A stretch of DNA of 42,733 bases from Pseudomonas sp. GM80 (GTDB lineage Bacteria; Pseudomonadota; Gammaproteobacteria; Pseudomonadales; Pseudomonadaceae). The stretch is taken from positions 1 through 42,733 of the forward strand of contig NZ_AKJD01000007.1 of assembly GCF_000282515.1 (NCBI RefSeq), written 5' to 3'. This document shows, in pieces, positions 25,173-32,405 of this stretch. Under the pieces are notes generated by a model that made no database searches, had not been told where the DNA came from, and worked only from the letters and a program-made list of their open reading frames with translations. A program made the position numbers and the translations under genes. Within the stretch, counting starts at the first letter, position 1; each line of letters opens with the position of its first letter.

Positions 25173-26243
25173 TCATTGAAACGAAGCGCTGTCGACGGCG
25201 TGATAGACATAACGTCCACCGGTCATCCGCTTGATCTCTTCGAGGTAATTGGAGTTCATCACAAACAGATTGGCGCCTTCCGGCAAGGCGTCCATGGCTT
25301 CCTGTGGCGAGGACACCCGCGCGCCACTGAGCGGCAGATAACGGCCTTGTTTGGCCGGGTTGATATCGACCACATGGTCGACCGCGACGCCGGCACGCTG
25401 CAGGGCCAGCGAATAGATCACGCCCTTGGACGACGCGCCCCAGATCGCCGAACCCTGTGCAGGGGCGTCCTGAATGATCTGCACGGCACGCTCCAGGCTG
25501 GCGGTAAACGTATTGGCCAGCGTCAGCCACTGCGGCGCCTCGACCGGTTCGCGGCGCAACGTCGCCAGGTCGGCGACGATGTACAGGTACTGTCCACCGA
25601 ACAGATGGCCGGCTTCATGCACCGTCCCGAACATTGCGCGCAAGTCGGCAAGACGGAAGTAATTGACGTGCTCGTAGAACACATCGAACCAGGCATTGTG
25701 TTCGACGATCCAGTCAAAGCACGGCACTTCGATGTAGATCTGCCCGCCTTGGTTGGCCGCCGCCATTTGCGCCAGAAACGCTACCGGGTCCTGGATATGC
25801 TCAAGCACGTGGCGCAGCACGATTGCATCAGCCGAAAGGCCCAGCTCGCGGGTGAACGGTGCCTTGATCACATCGTTGTTGTCACCTTCGTAGGAAGGAT
25901 CAATGCCGGTGATGGCGTAACCGAGGCCGCGCAGCATTTCGAGGAAGTAACCTTTGCCACAGCCGACTTCGATCAGGTTCTGATGCTTGAAATGGCGTGC
26001 CAGAATCGCTTCGACAGCACTCAGATGCTGCTGGAACTGCACCGAATGCGCCTGCTCGTTTTGATAGTCAGCGTCGTAGCTGAGCTTGCTGGCATCAAAG
26101 GCCTGATTGAAGATCAGCCCGCTCGAACTGTCCTGCACCAGGACGATGTCTGCAGCACCCGAGGCCCGCGCCTGTTCAGCGGTGGCAAAGGTGCGGTTCT
26201 GCAGCACCGGCAGTCCACTGGCCCGATAAAGCTCATGCTGCAT
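25173..26243 (-). CDS. SAM-dependent methyltransferase with C-methyltransferase-type C-terminal domain
   Basis: This is a 356-residue class I methyltransferase. Motif I is LIEVGCGKGYFLEML (90-104), followed by GIDPSYEG, LRHVLEHIQDP and the FYEHVNYF segment seen in sugar C-methyltransferases such as TylC3 and NovU. The C-terminal part (about 266-310, IWGASSKG and VVDINPAKQGRYLP) matches the C-methyltransferase C-terminal domain. The N-terminal zinc-binding cysteines of those enzymes are absent, which is odd. The preferred start is ATG at 26243, with AAGGG eight bases upstream; a GTG at 26252 is poorer. It overlaps the preceding reductase gene by 11 bp. Likely role: C-methylation of a CDP-4-keto-6-deoxyhexose. 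Confidence 0.87.
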   Translation of the reverse strand: MQHELYRASGLPVLQNRTFATAEQARASGAADIVLVQDSSSGLIFNQAFDASKLSYDADYQNEQAHSVQFQQHLSAVEAILARHFKHQNLIEVGCGKGYFLEMLRGLGYAITGIDPSYEGDNNDVIKAPFTRELGLSADAIVLRHVLEHIQDPVAFLAQMAAANQGGQIYIEVPCFDWIVEHNAWFDVFYEHVNYFRLADLRAMFGTVHEAGHLFGGQYLYIVADLATLRREPVEAPQWLTLANTFTASLERAVQIIQDAPAQGSAIWGASSKGVIYSLALQRAGVAVDHVVDINPAKQGRYLPLSGARVSSPQEAMDALPEGANLFVMNSNYLEEIKRMTGGRYVYHAVDSASFQ

Positions 26244-27105
26244 GTTCTTCACCCTTTAATTGCGAGATCCGTTGGGCATCACCCCAAAACGCCATGGGCT
26301 CATGGGCGGAATAACCGTAGTGCCCCAGATTCAGGGCGATCGAGGATTGCCGTTGCTGAACCCGCTGCTCGACCAGCGCCCGCACGGAAACCGGTTTGCC
26401 ACTGCAGCAATTGATGATCCCGGCGACGTCGCCACGGACGATCAGCGTGGCCAGCATGGACGCGGCCTGGGTGATTTCCAGGTAGTCACGCAACTGGTCA
26501 CCGGCCGACATGTTGAACTGCGCGTCGCCGGCATCAATGGCCCGGTCGAGGCTGGCCAACAGACTATTGGGGTTTTGCCCTTCACCATGCAGATAAAACA
26601 ATCGGGCCCACTGCAACGTGAACGCGTGCTCACGCTGCAAGGCCTGAAGAAACTGACGCAGGGTGTCCTTGGCCAAGCCATAAGGCGTGCAGGGCCTGGC
26701 GTCGGCCGTTTCGCGCAATGGACCACTTTGCAGGCCGTACTCAAAACAGGTTCCCGTCACCAGCACCTGACCGATACCCGCCGCGATCACGCGCTTGAGA
26801 AAGGCGTAGTCGCACGGCAGGTTTTGCTCGAAATGAAACAGCGCCTGATAGTTCGGCAACCCGCTCCAGGCCAGGTGAGCAATGGCGTCCATCCCTCGGG
26901 CCAGGGTTTCGACATCGAAATCCGCCGCATGAATATCTGCCGCGACGAATTCAACATCGGCAAACCACGGTAAAGCACGCGCTGCTTCAACATTACGAGA
27001 GACTGCGCGCACCTTGAGGCCTTTGGCGAGCAACGCGCTGACCAGGTGCCGGCCGACAAAACCGGTGGCGCCGGTCACCAGCACACTCATTGGTGGATTT
27101 GTCAC
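26233..27105 (-). CDS. NAD-dependent epimerase/4-ketoreductase of the CDP-sugar branch
   Basis: This 290-residue extended short-chain dehydrogenase has the nucleotide-binding motif VLVTGATGFVGRHL near the N-terminus. The catalytic Thr/Tyr/Lys pattern is visible in VTGTCFEYGL and PYGLAKDTLRQFL. The start is most likely GTG at 27105: GGGAG sits 7 bases upstream and the codon overlaps the preceding stop as GTGA. An ATG at 27090 lacks such a site. In a cluster that makes CDP-4-keto-6-deoxyglucose, the expected job is to reduce the C4 ketone after epimerisation and methylation, giving the final sugar. Exact stereochemistry cannot be read from sequence. Confidence 0.85.
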   Translation of the reverse strand: MTNPPMSVLVTGATGFVGRHLVSALLAKGLKVRAVSRNVEAARALPWFADVEFVAADIHAADFDVETLARGMDAIAHLAWSGLPNYQALFHFEQNLPCDYAFLKRVIAAGIGQVLVTGTCFEYGLQSGPLRETADARPCTPYGLAKDTLRQFLQALQREHAFTLQWARLFYLHGEGQNPNSLLASLDRAIDAGDAQFNMSAGDQLRDYLEITQAASMLATLIVRGDVAGIINCCSGKPVSVRALVEQRVQQRQSSIALNLGHYGYSAHEPMAFWGDAQRISQLKGEEHAA

Positions 27106-27662
27106 AACGACACTCCCGCAAAGTCCTTGTCGAGCAATGGATGACTCGAATCCTTCAGTGACAAGTTTTTGACAGGTAACGGCCACGGGATCGACAACGT
27201 CGGGTCGTTGACCGACAGGCCGGCCTCGTGATCCGGCGCGTAGTCGGCGTCCGTCAGGTACAGCACCTCGGAATCGTCGGTCAACGACTGGAAACCGTGG
27301 GCGAACCCCGCCGGGATCAACAGGCTGCGCCCGTCGTCAGCCCGCAACTCTTCGGCGTGCCATTGCAAATAGGTGGGCGACTGCGGCCGCAGATCGACGA
27401 CAACATCCCATACCGCACCGCGTACACAGGTGATCAGCTTGGATTCCGCATACCCGGCTTTCTGATAATGCAGCCCGCGCACACTGCCTTTTTCGACCGT
27501 ACGCGAGTGATTGATCTGGCGGATAGCAAACGGGTGGCCCTGGGCGGTCAGGCGCGTCTGGCAGAACAGTCGGGCAAAGCGCCCGCGATCATCGCAAAAG
27601 ACCTTTTGCTCAATCAGGTACAAGCCTTCCAGTTCCGTGGCCTGCAGTGTGAAATCGGTCAT
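27102..27662 (-). CDS. RmlC-like sugar nucleotide 3,5-epimerase (or 3-epimerase)
   Basis: This 186-residue cupin enzyme resembles dTDP-4-dehydrorhamnose 3,5-epimerase. The catalytic His is His65 in SVRGLHYQ. KLITCVRGAVWDVVVDLRP and IPAGFAHGFQSL are standard. The late motif reads TDADYAPDHE, with a single Tyr (141) where many RmlC proteins have Tyr-Tyr; this could alter single versus double epimerisation. No rmlA, rmlB or rmlD is nearby, and the preceding genes make a CDP sugar, so the substrate is probably CDP-4-keto-6-deoxyglucose or its methylated form rather than the dTDP sugar. It overlaps rfbG by 4 bp (ATGA) and the reductase by 4 bp (GTGA). Confidence 0.9.
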   Translation of the reverse strand: MTDFTLQATELEGLYLIEQKVFCDDRGRFARLFCQTRLTAQGHPFAIRQINHSRTVEKGSVRGLHYQKAGYAESKLITCVRGAVWDVVVDLRPQSPTYLQWHAEELRADDGRSLLIPAGFAHGFQSLTDDSEVLYLTDADYAPDHEAGLSVNDPTLSIPWPLPVKNLSLKDSSHPLLDKDFAGVSL

Positions 27663-28741
27663 GAGCGCTCCTGGTACAGATGCAATTGCTTCAAGGTGAC
27701 GCCGCGCATGTCATCGCCGTTCTGCCACGCCAGGTGCCAGTCGAGGGTCTGGGTCAGACAGTCCTGCAATGACCAGCGCGGCTGCCAACCCAGCAGCTGA
27801 CGCGCGCGACTGCTGTCCAGGCGCAGCAGACCGGCCTCGTGCAATTCACTCGGTTCGATGCGCAGGCCGCGCGCTTGCGGCCAGCGGCTGGCAAGTAATT
27901 CAACCACCTCACCGACGCTGCACATGTCCGCCTCGCCCGGGCCGAAGTTCCACGCACCGGCGTACTCCGGGCCTTGTTCGTAGAGGCCGGCGGCCAACTG
28001 CAGATAACCCGCCAACGGCTCCAGTGCGTGCTGCCAGGGGCGCACTGCTTGCGGATAACGCAGGGTCACCGGTTCATCGGCCGACCAGGCCTTGAGCACA
28101 TCCGGAATCAAGCGCTCGGGGGCAAAATCACCTCCGCCCAGGACGTTGCCCGCACGCGCGGTGGCCAGCGCCAGACCGTGTTCGGCGTACTTTTCGATCG
28201 GGAAAAACGAGGCGCCATACGACTGGGCCAACAGCTCGCAGCACGCCTTGCTGCTGCTGTATGGATCGTGGCCGCCGAGGGCTTCGTCTTCGCGATACGG
28301 CCACAGCCATTCCCGATTGGCGTAGACCTTGTCGGTGGTTACCAGCACGCAGGCACGCACGCAACCGACCTGACGAATCGCTTCAAGCAGATTGAGCGTG
28401 CCCATGACGTTGCTGGAGTAGGTGCCCAGCGGATCGCGATAACCCTCACGCACCAGCGGTTGTGCCGCCAGGTGCAAAACGATTTCCGGTTCGGTGTCGG
28501 CAATGATTTCCAGCAAGGCGCCGAGATCACGCAGATCGCCGCGCTGATCGTTGATGCCTTCATGGACCCGGGCCAGTTCGAACAGGCTCGGCTCGGTCGA
28601 CGGATCAAGGGCGAAACCGGTGACGTCGGCCCCCAGGCTTTGCAGCCAGAGCGTCAGCCAACTGCCTTTGAAGCCAGTGTGGCCCGTCACCAGTACACGT
28701 TTGCCCTGCCAGAATTGCGGGCTCAGTCCCATTGCTTCCAT
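27659..28741 (-). CDS. rfbG: CDP-glucose 4,6-dehydratase RfbG
   Basis: RfbG (360 residues) converts CDP-D-glucose to CDP-4-keto-6-deoxy-D-glucose, the branch point of CDP-deoxyhexose synthesis. The Rossmann motif is VLVTGHTGFKGSWL (17-30). The catalytic residues lie in LVTTDKVYAN (Asp137, Lys138) and DPYSSSKACCE (Tyr161, Lys165). Length and the substrate-loop region (RPWQHALEPLAGY) are typical. The start is chosen as ATG 28741 because GGGGAGG lies 4 bases upstream; GTG or ATG alternatives are at 28762 and 28732. It overlaps rfbF by 19 bp. No rfbH (3-dehydratase) follows, so the product is unlikely to be a 3,6-dideoxyhexose. Confidence 0.95.
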   Translation of the reverse strand: MEAMGLSPQFWQGKRVLVTGHTGFKGSWLTLWLQSLGADVTGFALDPSTEPSLFELARVHEGINDQRGDLRDLGALLEIIADTEPEIVLHLAAQPLVREGYRDPLGTYSSNVMGTLNLLEAIRQVGCVRACVLVTTDKVYANREWLWPYREDEALGGHDPYSSSKACCELLAQSYGASFFPIEKYAEHGLALATARAGNVLGGGDFAPERLIPDVLKAWSADEPVTLRYPQAVRPWQHALEPLAGYLQLAAGLYEQGPEYAGAWNFGPGEADMCSVGEVVELLASRWPQARGLRIEPSELHEAGLLRLDSSRARQLLGWQPRWSLQDCLTQTLDWHLAWQNGDDMRGVTLKQLHLYQERS

Positions 28742-29496
28742 GGGGCCTCCCCGCTCTGCCACAGTGCTTCGAGATGGTTCTTGTCGCGCAAGGTGTCCAT
28801 CGGCTGCCAGAAGCCCGAATGCTCATACGCGCGCAGTTGCTCAAGCTCGGCCAACTGCATCAACGGTTCGGCTTCCCAGCTGGTCGAATCACCCGCAATG
28901 TAGGGCAGAACCTGCGGCGACAGAACGAAGAAACCACCATTGATCCAGCCACCGTCGCCACGGGGTTTTTCAGTGAACCCCATGACCTGATCACCGGTAC
29001 GTTGCAGGGCGCCATAGCGTCCTGGTGGCTGAACAGCCGTCACCGTGGCCATTTTTCCATGAGCTTCGTGAAATTTGAGCAGTGCACCGATATCGACATC
29101 CGAGACGCCATCACCGTAGGTAAAACAAAAGGCTTTTTCGTCTTTCAGGTACGGCGCCGTGCGCAATAGACGGCCACCTGTCATGGTTTCCTCACCGGTG
29201 TCGACCAGCGTGACGCTCCACGGCTCGCTGTAGTTCTGGTGCACGTCCATGCGGTTTTCGCGCATGTTGAAGGTGACGTCGGAGGTGTGCAGGAAGTAGT
29301 TGGCGAAGAAGTCCTTGATCGCATAACCCTTGTAGCCAAGGCAGATCACGAAGTCGTGGATTCCATGGGCGGAATACTGCTTCATGATGTGCCAGAGAAT
29401 TGGCTTGCCGCCGATCTCGATCATCGGTTTGGGCTTGAGGTGCGACTCTTCACTGATGCGCGTGCCGAGGCCACCCGCCAAAATAACTGCCTTCAT
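28723..29496 (-). CDS. rfbF: Glucose-1-phosphate cytidylyltransferase RfbF
   Basis: RfbF (257 residues) makes CDP-glucose from CTP and glucose-1-phosphate. The N-terminal nucleotidyltransferase motif is AVILAGGLGTRISEES and the sugar-phosphate loop is LKPKPMIEIGGKPILWHIM. FCFTYGDGVSDVDI carries the metal-binding Asp, and the typical RfbF C-terminal stretch GFWQPMDTLRDKNHLE is present. Length matches the family (about 257). It is the first gene of the twelve-gene operon that ends at pseI. AGGGGAGACG precedes the ATG. The promoter should lie in the 190 bases up to the RTX terminator, but I could not pick a convincing -35/-10 pair. Confidence 0.96.
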   Translation of the reverse strand: MKAVILAGGLGTRISEESHLKPKPMIEIGGKPILWHIMKQYSAHGIHDFVICLGYKGYAIKDFFANYFLHTSDVTFNMRENRMDVHQNYSEPWSVTLVDTGEETMTGGRLLRTAPYLKDEKAFCFTYGDGVSDVDIGALLKFHEAHGKMATVTAVQPPGRYGALQRTGDQVMGFTEKPRGDGGWINGGFFVLSPQVLPYIAGDSTSWEAEPLMQLAELEQLRAYEHSGFWQPMDTLRDKNHLEALWQSGEAPWKQWD

Positions 29497-29798
29497 CGTC
29501 TCCCCTCTTGTTCTTCACCGGGCTGCGCGCAGCTTTCTTGAGCTTCGCGGGCCTGCTGGCTAAACCTTTTGCCGATTCGGGCACCGCTGGAATGGCCGCG
29601 AGCGCTCGTTTTATGGCGATTTGAGGAGGACTTGCAGGAAACGCGCCAGCTGCGCAGGCTCTACGTCGGTGGCGTGCCCGGGCATAAAAAAGGGACGAAT
29701 CCGACAGTGGATTCGTCCCTTGATCAATGCAGCGTTTACATTATCGAATTGAAGCTATCCAGCCGATCAGCCGATCAGCCGATCAGCCGATCAGCCGA
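29497..29798. other. Intergenic region between the RTX gene and rfbF
   Basis: This gap of about 300 bases holds, from the RTX side, most of an 8-bp tandem repeat array, a strong terminator hairpin, and about 190 bases upstream of rfbF in which the island operon promoter must lie. No sigma-54 or sigma-28 site, RNA gene or small coding region could be supported there. Confidence 0.6.
29686..29721 (-). terminator. Intrinsic terminator of the RTX protein gene
   Basis: A 13-bp perfect stem (AAGGGACGAATCC / GGATTCGTCCCTT) with a 6-base loop is followed by T on the minus strand. It lies about 80 bases beyond the RTX stop codon, after the tandem repeat. Confidence 0.9.
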
Positions 29799-29806
29799 TC
29801 AGCCGA
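29761..29806. repeat. 8-bp tandem repeat, 5.75 copies, spanning a stop codon
   Basis: The plus strand reads five perfect copies of AGCCGATC followed by AGCCGA. On the coding strand each unit is GATCGGCT. The TGA stop of the RTX gene lies in the array, so the last two codons and stop are built from the first unit. Adding or removing units would leave the protein unchanged but alter the distance to the terminator. Confidence 0.95.
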
Positions 29807-32231
29807 ACATGGCAAACGCATCGCCGGTGGCTGGCAAGTCGTAGACCTGCCCGTCAGCCGTCTGAATGTGTTCGATGGTGTTGCCATTCGCGTACCAGTT
29901 CTGCAGCTTGACGCCACTGACAGGGATGCCGGTACTGCCATCATTGGCACTGTGCAAATAAGCGTCATCGCCGATCCGGCTGACACTCAACTGGCTGGCA
30001 TTGGCGATCACGTTGAGGATGAGGGTATCGTTCAGGCTGTTTCCGCTGTCCTGGATAGTCACCAACCCTGTCGTGTTGACCACGTAAGTGTCGTCATCTT
30101 GCCCGCCATCGGCGAAACCACCGGAAGCGTTTTGCCCCGGCAGGTTGAGCACCAGTCGATCCTGATTGTCGCCGCCAAACAATTGGTAGGCATTACCGCT
30201 GCCCGTCAGCACGTCGCGGCCGACACCGCCATCAGCCATGCCGTTGACCACGCTGATGCTGTCGTCGCCAGCCTCACCGAACGCCTGGGTACCGAGGTCG
30301 TTTTCCGCGCTCTGGATAACATCGTCGCCGGCGCCACCGTAAAGCATGTCGGCCTGCGCGTCGTCGGCCACGCCTGCAAGGCTGATCGGGCCGATATTGG
30401 AGACCAGACCGCCATAGAGATGATCGGCACCCTCGCCACCATAAATCAGGTCGCTGCCGCGCCCGCCCTCCAGGTAGTTGCCCGCATCGTTGCCGGTCAG
30501 GACATCATTGAAATGACTGCCCATCACCCATTCAATGCTAGTCAGTTGATCATCCTGTGCATCTGCGCCCTGGTTGATACCGGTTTGCAGATTGACATTT
30601 ACCGCTTCGGCACTGGTGATATACCAGGCGCTGTCCAGCCCTTCACCACCGTCGATCAAGTCACTGCCGCCGCCGCCCATGAATATGTCATCGGCGCTGG
30701 AACCGATGAAGCTGTCACGTTGATCGCTGCCCTCAAACAATTCGATGCTGGTGAAATGCGCAGCAGAGTAGCCATCACGATCAGGTGGCGCATCGGCACG
30801 CAAATCAATCGTCACGCCCATCATCGAATACTTGAAGCTGACCAGATCACGGCCTTCGGCGCCGTCGAACGTCGGCCATGGCGCCTGTGTCGCGTAGAAG
30901 ACATCGTCAAACTGACTGCCGCGAAAGTTTTCGACATCCAGGTAGGCATCACCCTGGGCAATCCCCGTACCGTGACCTCCCCAAGTCAGATCAATAGCCA
31001 CCGCCTGGTCACTGTCGCCATAGCTGACGGTATCGACCCCCTCGCCACCATTGAATGCGTCACCTCCCGCGCCGCCAAAGAACAGGTCATTGCCGCTGCC
31101 GCCGATCATCACGTTGTTTTCGGCGTTACCGTAACCGGTAAAGTCGGCTGTACCGGTGTACGTCAGGTTTTCGATAAACGGATCAAGGGTCATCGTTGTC
31201 AGGCTCGTGAACAGCGAATCGGTACCGCCGTCCTGCGCCTCGACAAGGGTCACACCGGCAATCCCGACGGTGTAGACATCATCGCCCATTCCGCCGTCGA
31301 AAATGACCCCGGCCGTGTTGCTGGTGAAATGATCCGCCGAATAGCTACCGACGATTTTTTCCACATTCAGCAGTACATCACCCTCGGCATTGCCACCCAC
31401 ACCGGGCAGGAAAATTCCGTCGCGGTATTCGACATTTACACCCTCTGCGGAACTCGAATAATCGACGATGTCGTAGCCTTCGGCGCCGTCAAACACTGTG
31501 GGCGTATCACCTGAAATAAACACATCGTCAAAGTCCGAACCGCGAAACCCTTCGATGTCGGTGTAACGGTCAGACGTTGCAATGCCCGACACCCCGCCAC
31601 CCAGTGACAGGTTCAAAATGATGCCTTCATCACTGTCGGCGTAGCTGACCATATCAAAGCCTGCGCCACCGAAGAACTCATCGGCACCCGCACCACCGTG
31701 CAACACATCATTGCCGGCGCCGCCGATGATCACGTTGTCGGATTCATTGCCGTAGGCAGTGAAATCACCCGAGCCGGTAAACACCAGTTTTTCAACGTAT
31801 GCATCAAGCTTGATCGTATTGAGGGAGGTCTGCATCTCATCGTAGCCACCGCCCTCAACCTCAATGGCGGTCACCCCTTCACTGCCGATGATGTACAGGT
31901 CATCGTCCAGATAGCCATCAAAGGTAATACCCGCAGAGTTGCCGACGAACGTGTCGCGCCCATAGGTGCCAACGACCTTTTCGATATTGACCAGCGTGTC
32001 GCCATCAGCATCACCACCGCTCACAGCCAACATGCCGTTGTTGAACTCGACGTGCACAGACTCTACGCCATCACCGTAGTAATACACGGTGTCGAACCCC
32101 TCTCCTCCATCGAGCAGATCCGCGCCCTTGCTGCCAATCAGAAAATCATCCGACTCCATCCCATAGAGTTGATCATCTTCGTCGGTACCCAGAAGATAAT
32201 CCGTTTCACTCGTTCCATTGATCACAGCCAT
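29799..32231 (-). CDS. RTX calcium-binding repeat protein, probably type I secreted
   Basis: This 810-residue acidic protein is made of glycine/aspartate nonapeptide repeats of the GGxGxDxLx type, for example GGAGNDVLHGGAGADEF and GGSGNDLFFGGAGGDAF. Such repeats bind calcium in parallel beta-rolls. There is no N-terminal signal peptide, and the C-terminus ends in DAFAMFG, compatible with an uncleaved type I secretion signal. No catalytic domain was recognised. A unit of about 207 residues repeats from about 41 to about 248, with a third partial copy from about 456 (DGGEGFD, DGAEGYD, DGAEGRD). GGGAAG precedes the ATG. It sits between two terminators inside the flagellar glycosylation island, with no secretion genes nearby. 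An adhesin or surface-layer role is possible but unproven. Confidence 0.88.
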   Translation of the reverse strand: MAVINGTSETDYLLGTDEDDQLYGMESDDFLIGSKGADLLDGGEGFDTVYYYGDGVESVHVEFNNGMLAVSGGDADGDTLVNIEKVVGTYGRDTFVGNSAGITFDGYLDDDLYIIGSEGVTAIEVEGGGYDEMQTSLNTIKLDAYVEKLVFTGSGDFTAYGNESDNVIIGGAGNDVLHGGAGADEFFGGAGFDMVSYADSDEGIILNLSLGGGVSGIATSDRYTDIEGFRGSDFDDVFISGDTPTVFDGAEGYDIVDYSSSAEGVNVEYRDGIFLPGVGGNAEGDVLLNVEKIVGSYSADHFTSNTAGVIFDGGMGDDVYTVGIAGVTLVEAQDGGTDSLFTSLTTMTLDPFIENLTYTGTADFTGYGNAENNVMIGGSGNDLFFGGAGGDAFNGGEGVDTVSYGDSDQAVAIDLTWGGHGTGIAQGDAYLDVENFRGSQFDDVFYATQAPWPTFDGAEGRDLVSFKYSMMGVTIDLRADAPPDRDGYSAAHFTSIELFEGSDQRDSFIGSSADDIFMGGGGSDLIDGGEGLDSAWYITSAEAVNVNLQTGINQGADAQDDQLTSIEWVMGSHFNDVLTGNDAGNYLEGGRGSDLIYGGEGADHLYGGLVSNIGPISLAGVADDAQADMLYGGAGDDVIQSAENDLGTQAFGEAGDDSISVVNGMADGGVGRDVLTGSGNAYQLFGGDNQDRLVLNLPGQNASGGFADGGQDDDTYVVNTTGLVTIQDSGNSLNDTLILNVIANASQLSVSRIGDDAYLHSANDGSTGIPVSGVKLQNWYANGNTIEHIQTADGQVYDLPATGDAFAMFG

Positions 32232-32346
32232 GTGTGTCTTCCCTGCGTTGTGGTTGAAACCTGTCCCTGATGCGATCCCTCACGCATTCGAATGGACGAA
32301 CATCTGTCATCTATCGACCGAAAATATCGAAGGCTGAGGTACAGGC

Positions 32347-32386
32347 AAAAAAAACGCAGACAACCGTGAAGTTGCCTGCGTTTTTT
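32347..32386 (-). terminator. Intrinsic terminator after the 1190-residue glycosyltransferase gene
   Basis: On the minus strand ACGCAGGCAAC pairs with GTTGTCTGCGT (one G-U pair, 6-base loop), flanked by A and T runs. It lies about 20 bases after the glycosyltransferase stop and ends the flgL-side transcription unit before the RTX gene. Confidence 0.9.
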
Positions 32387-32405
32387 CGTAACCACCGACC
32401 TCGGA

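Noticed and set aside
25176..25530. Upstream extension of the CmcI-like frame
   Set aside because: The extra N-terminal residues lie inside the methyltransferase gene in another frame and do not resemble the CmcI family.
29727..31514. Plus-strand open frame of 595 codons opposite the RTX gene
   Set aside because: The RTX frame on the minus strand is clearly coding (calcium-binding repeats, good ribosome site). The antisense frame arises because the repetitive Gly/Asp codons lack stops in the opposite strand.
32232..32340. GTCGATAG resembling a FliA -10 upstream of the RTX gene
   Set aside because: The matching -35 position (TCAGCCTT) is poor, so a FliA promoter cannot be claimed.
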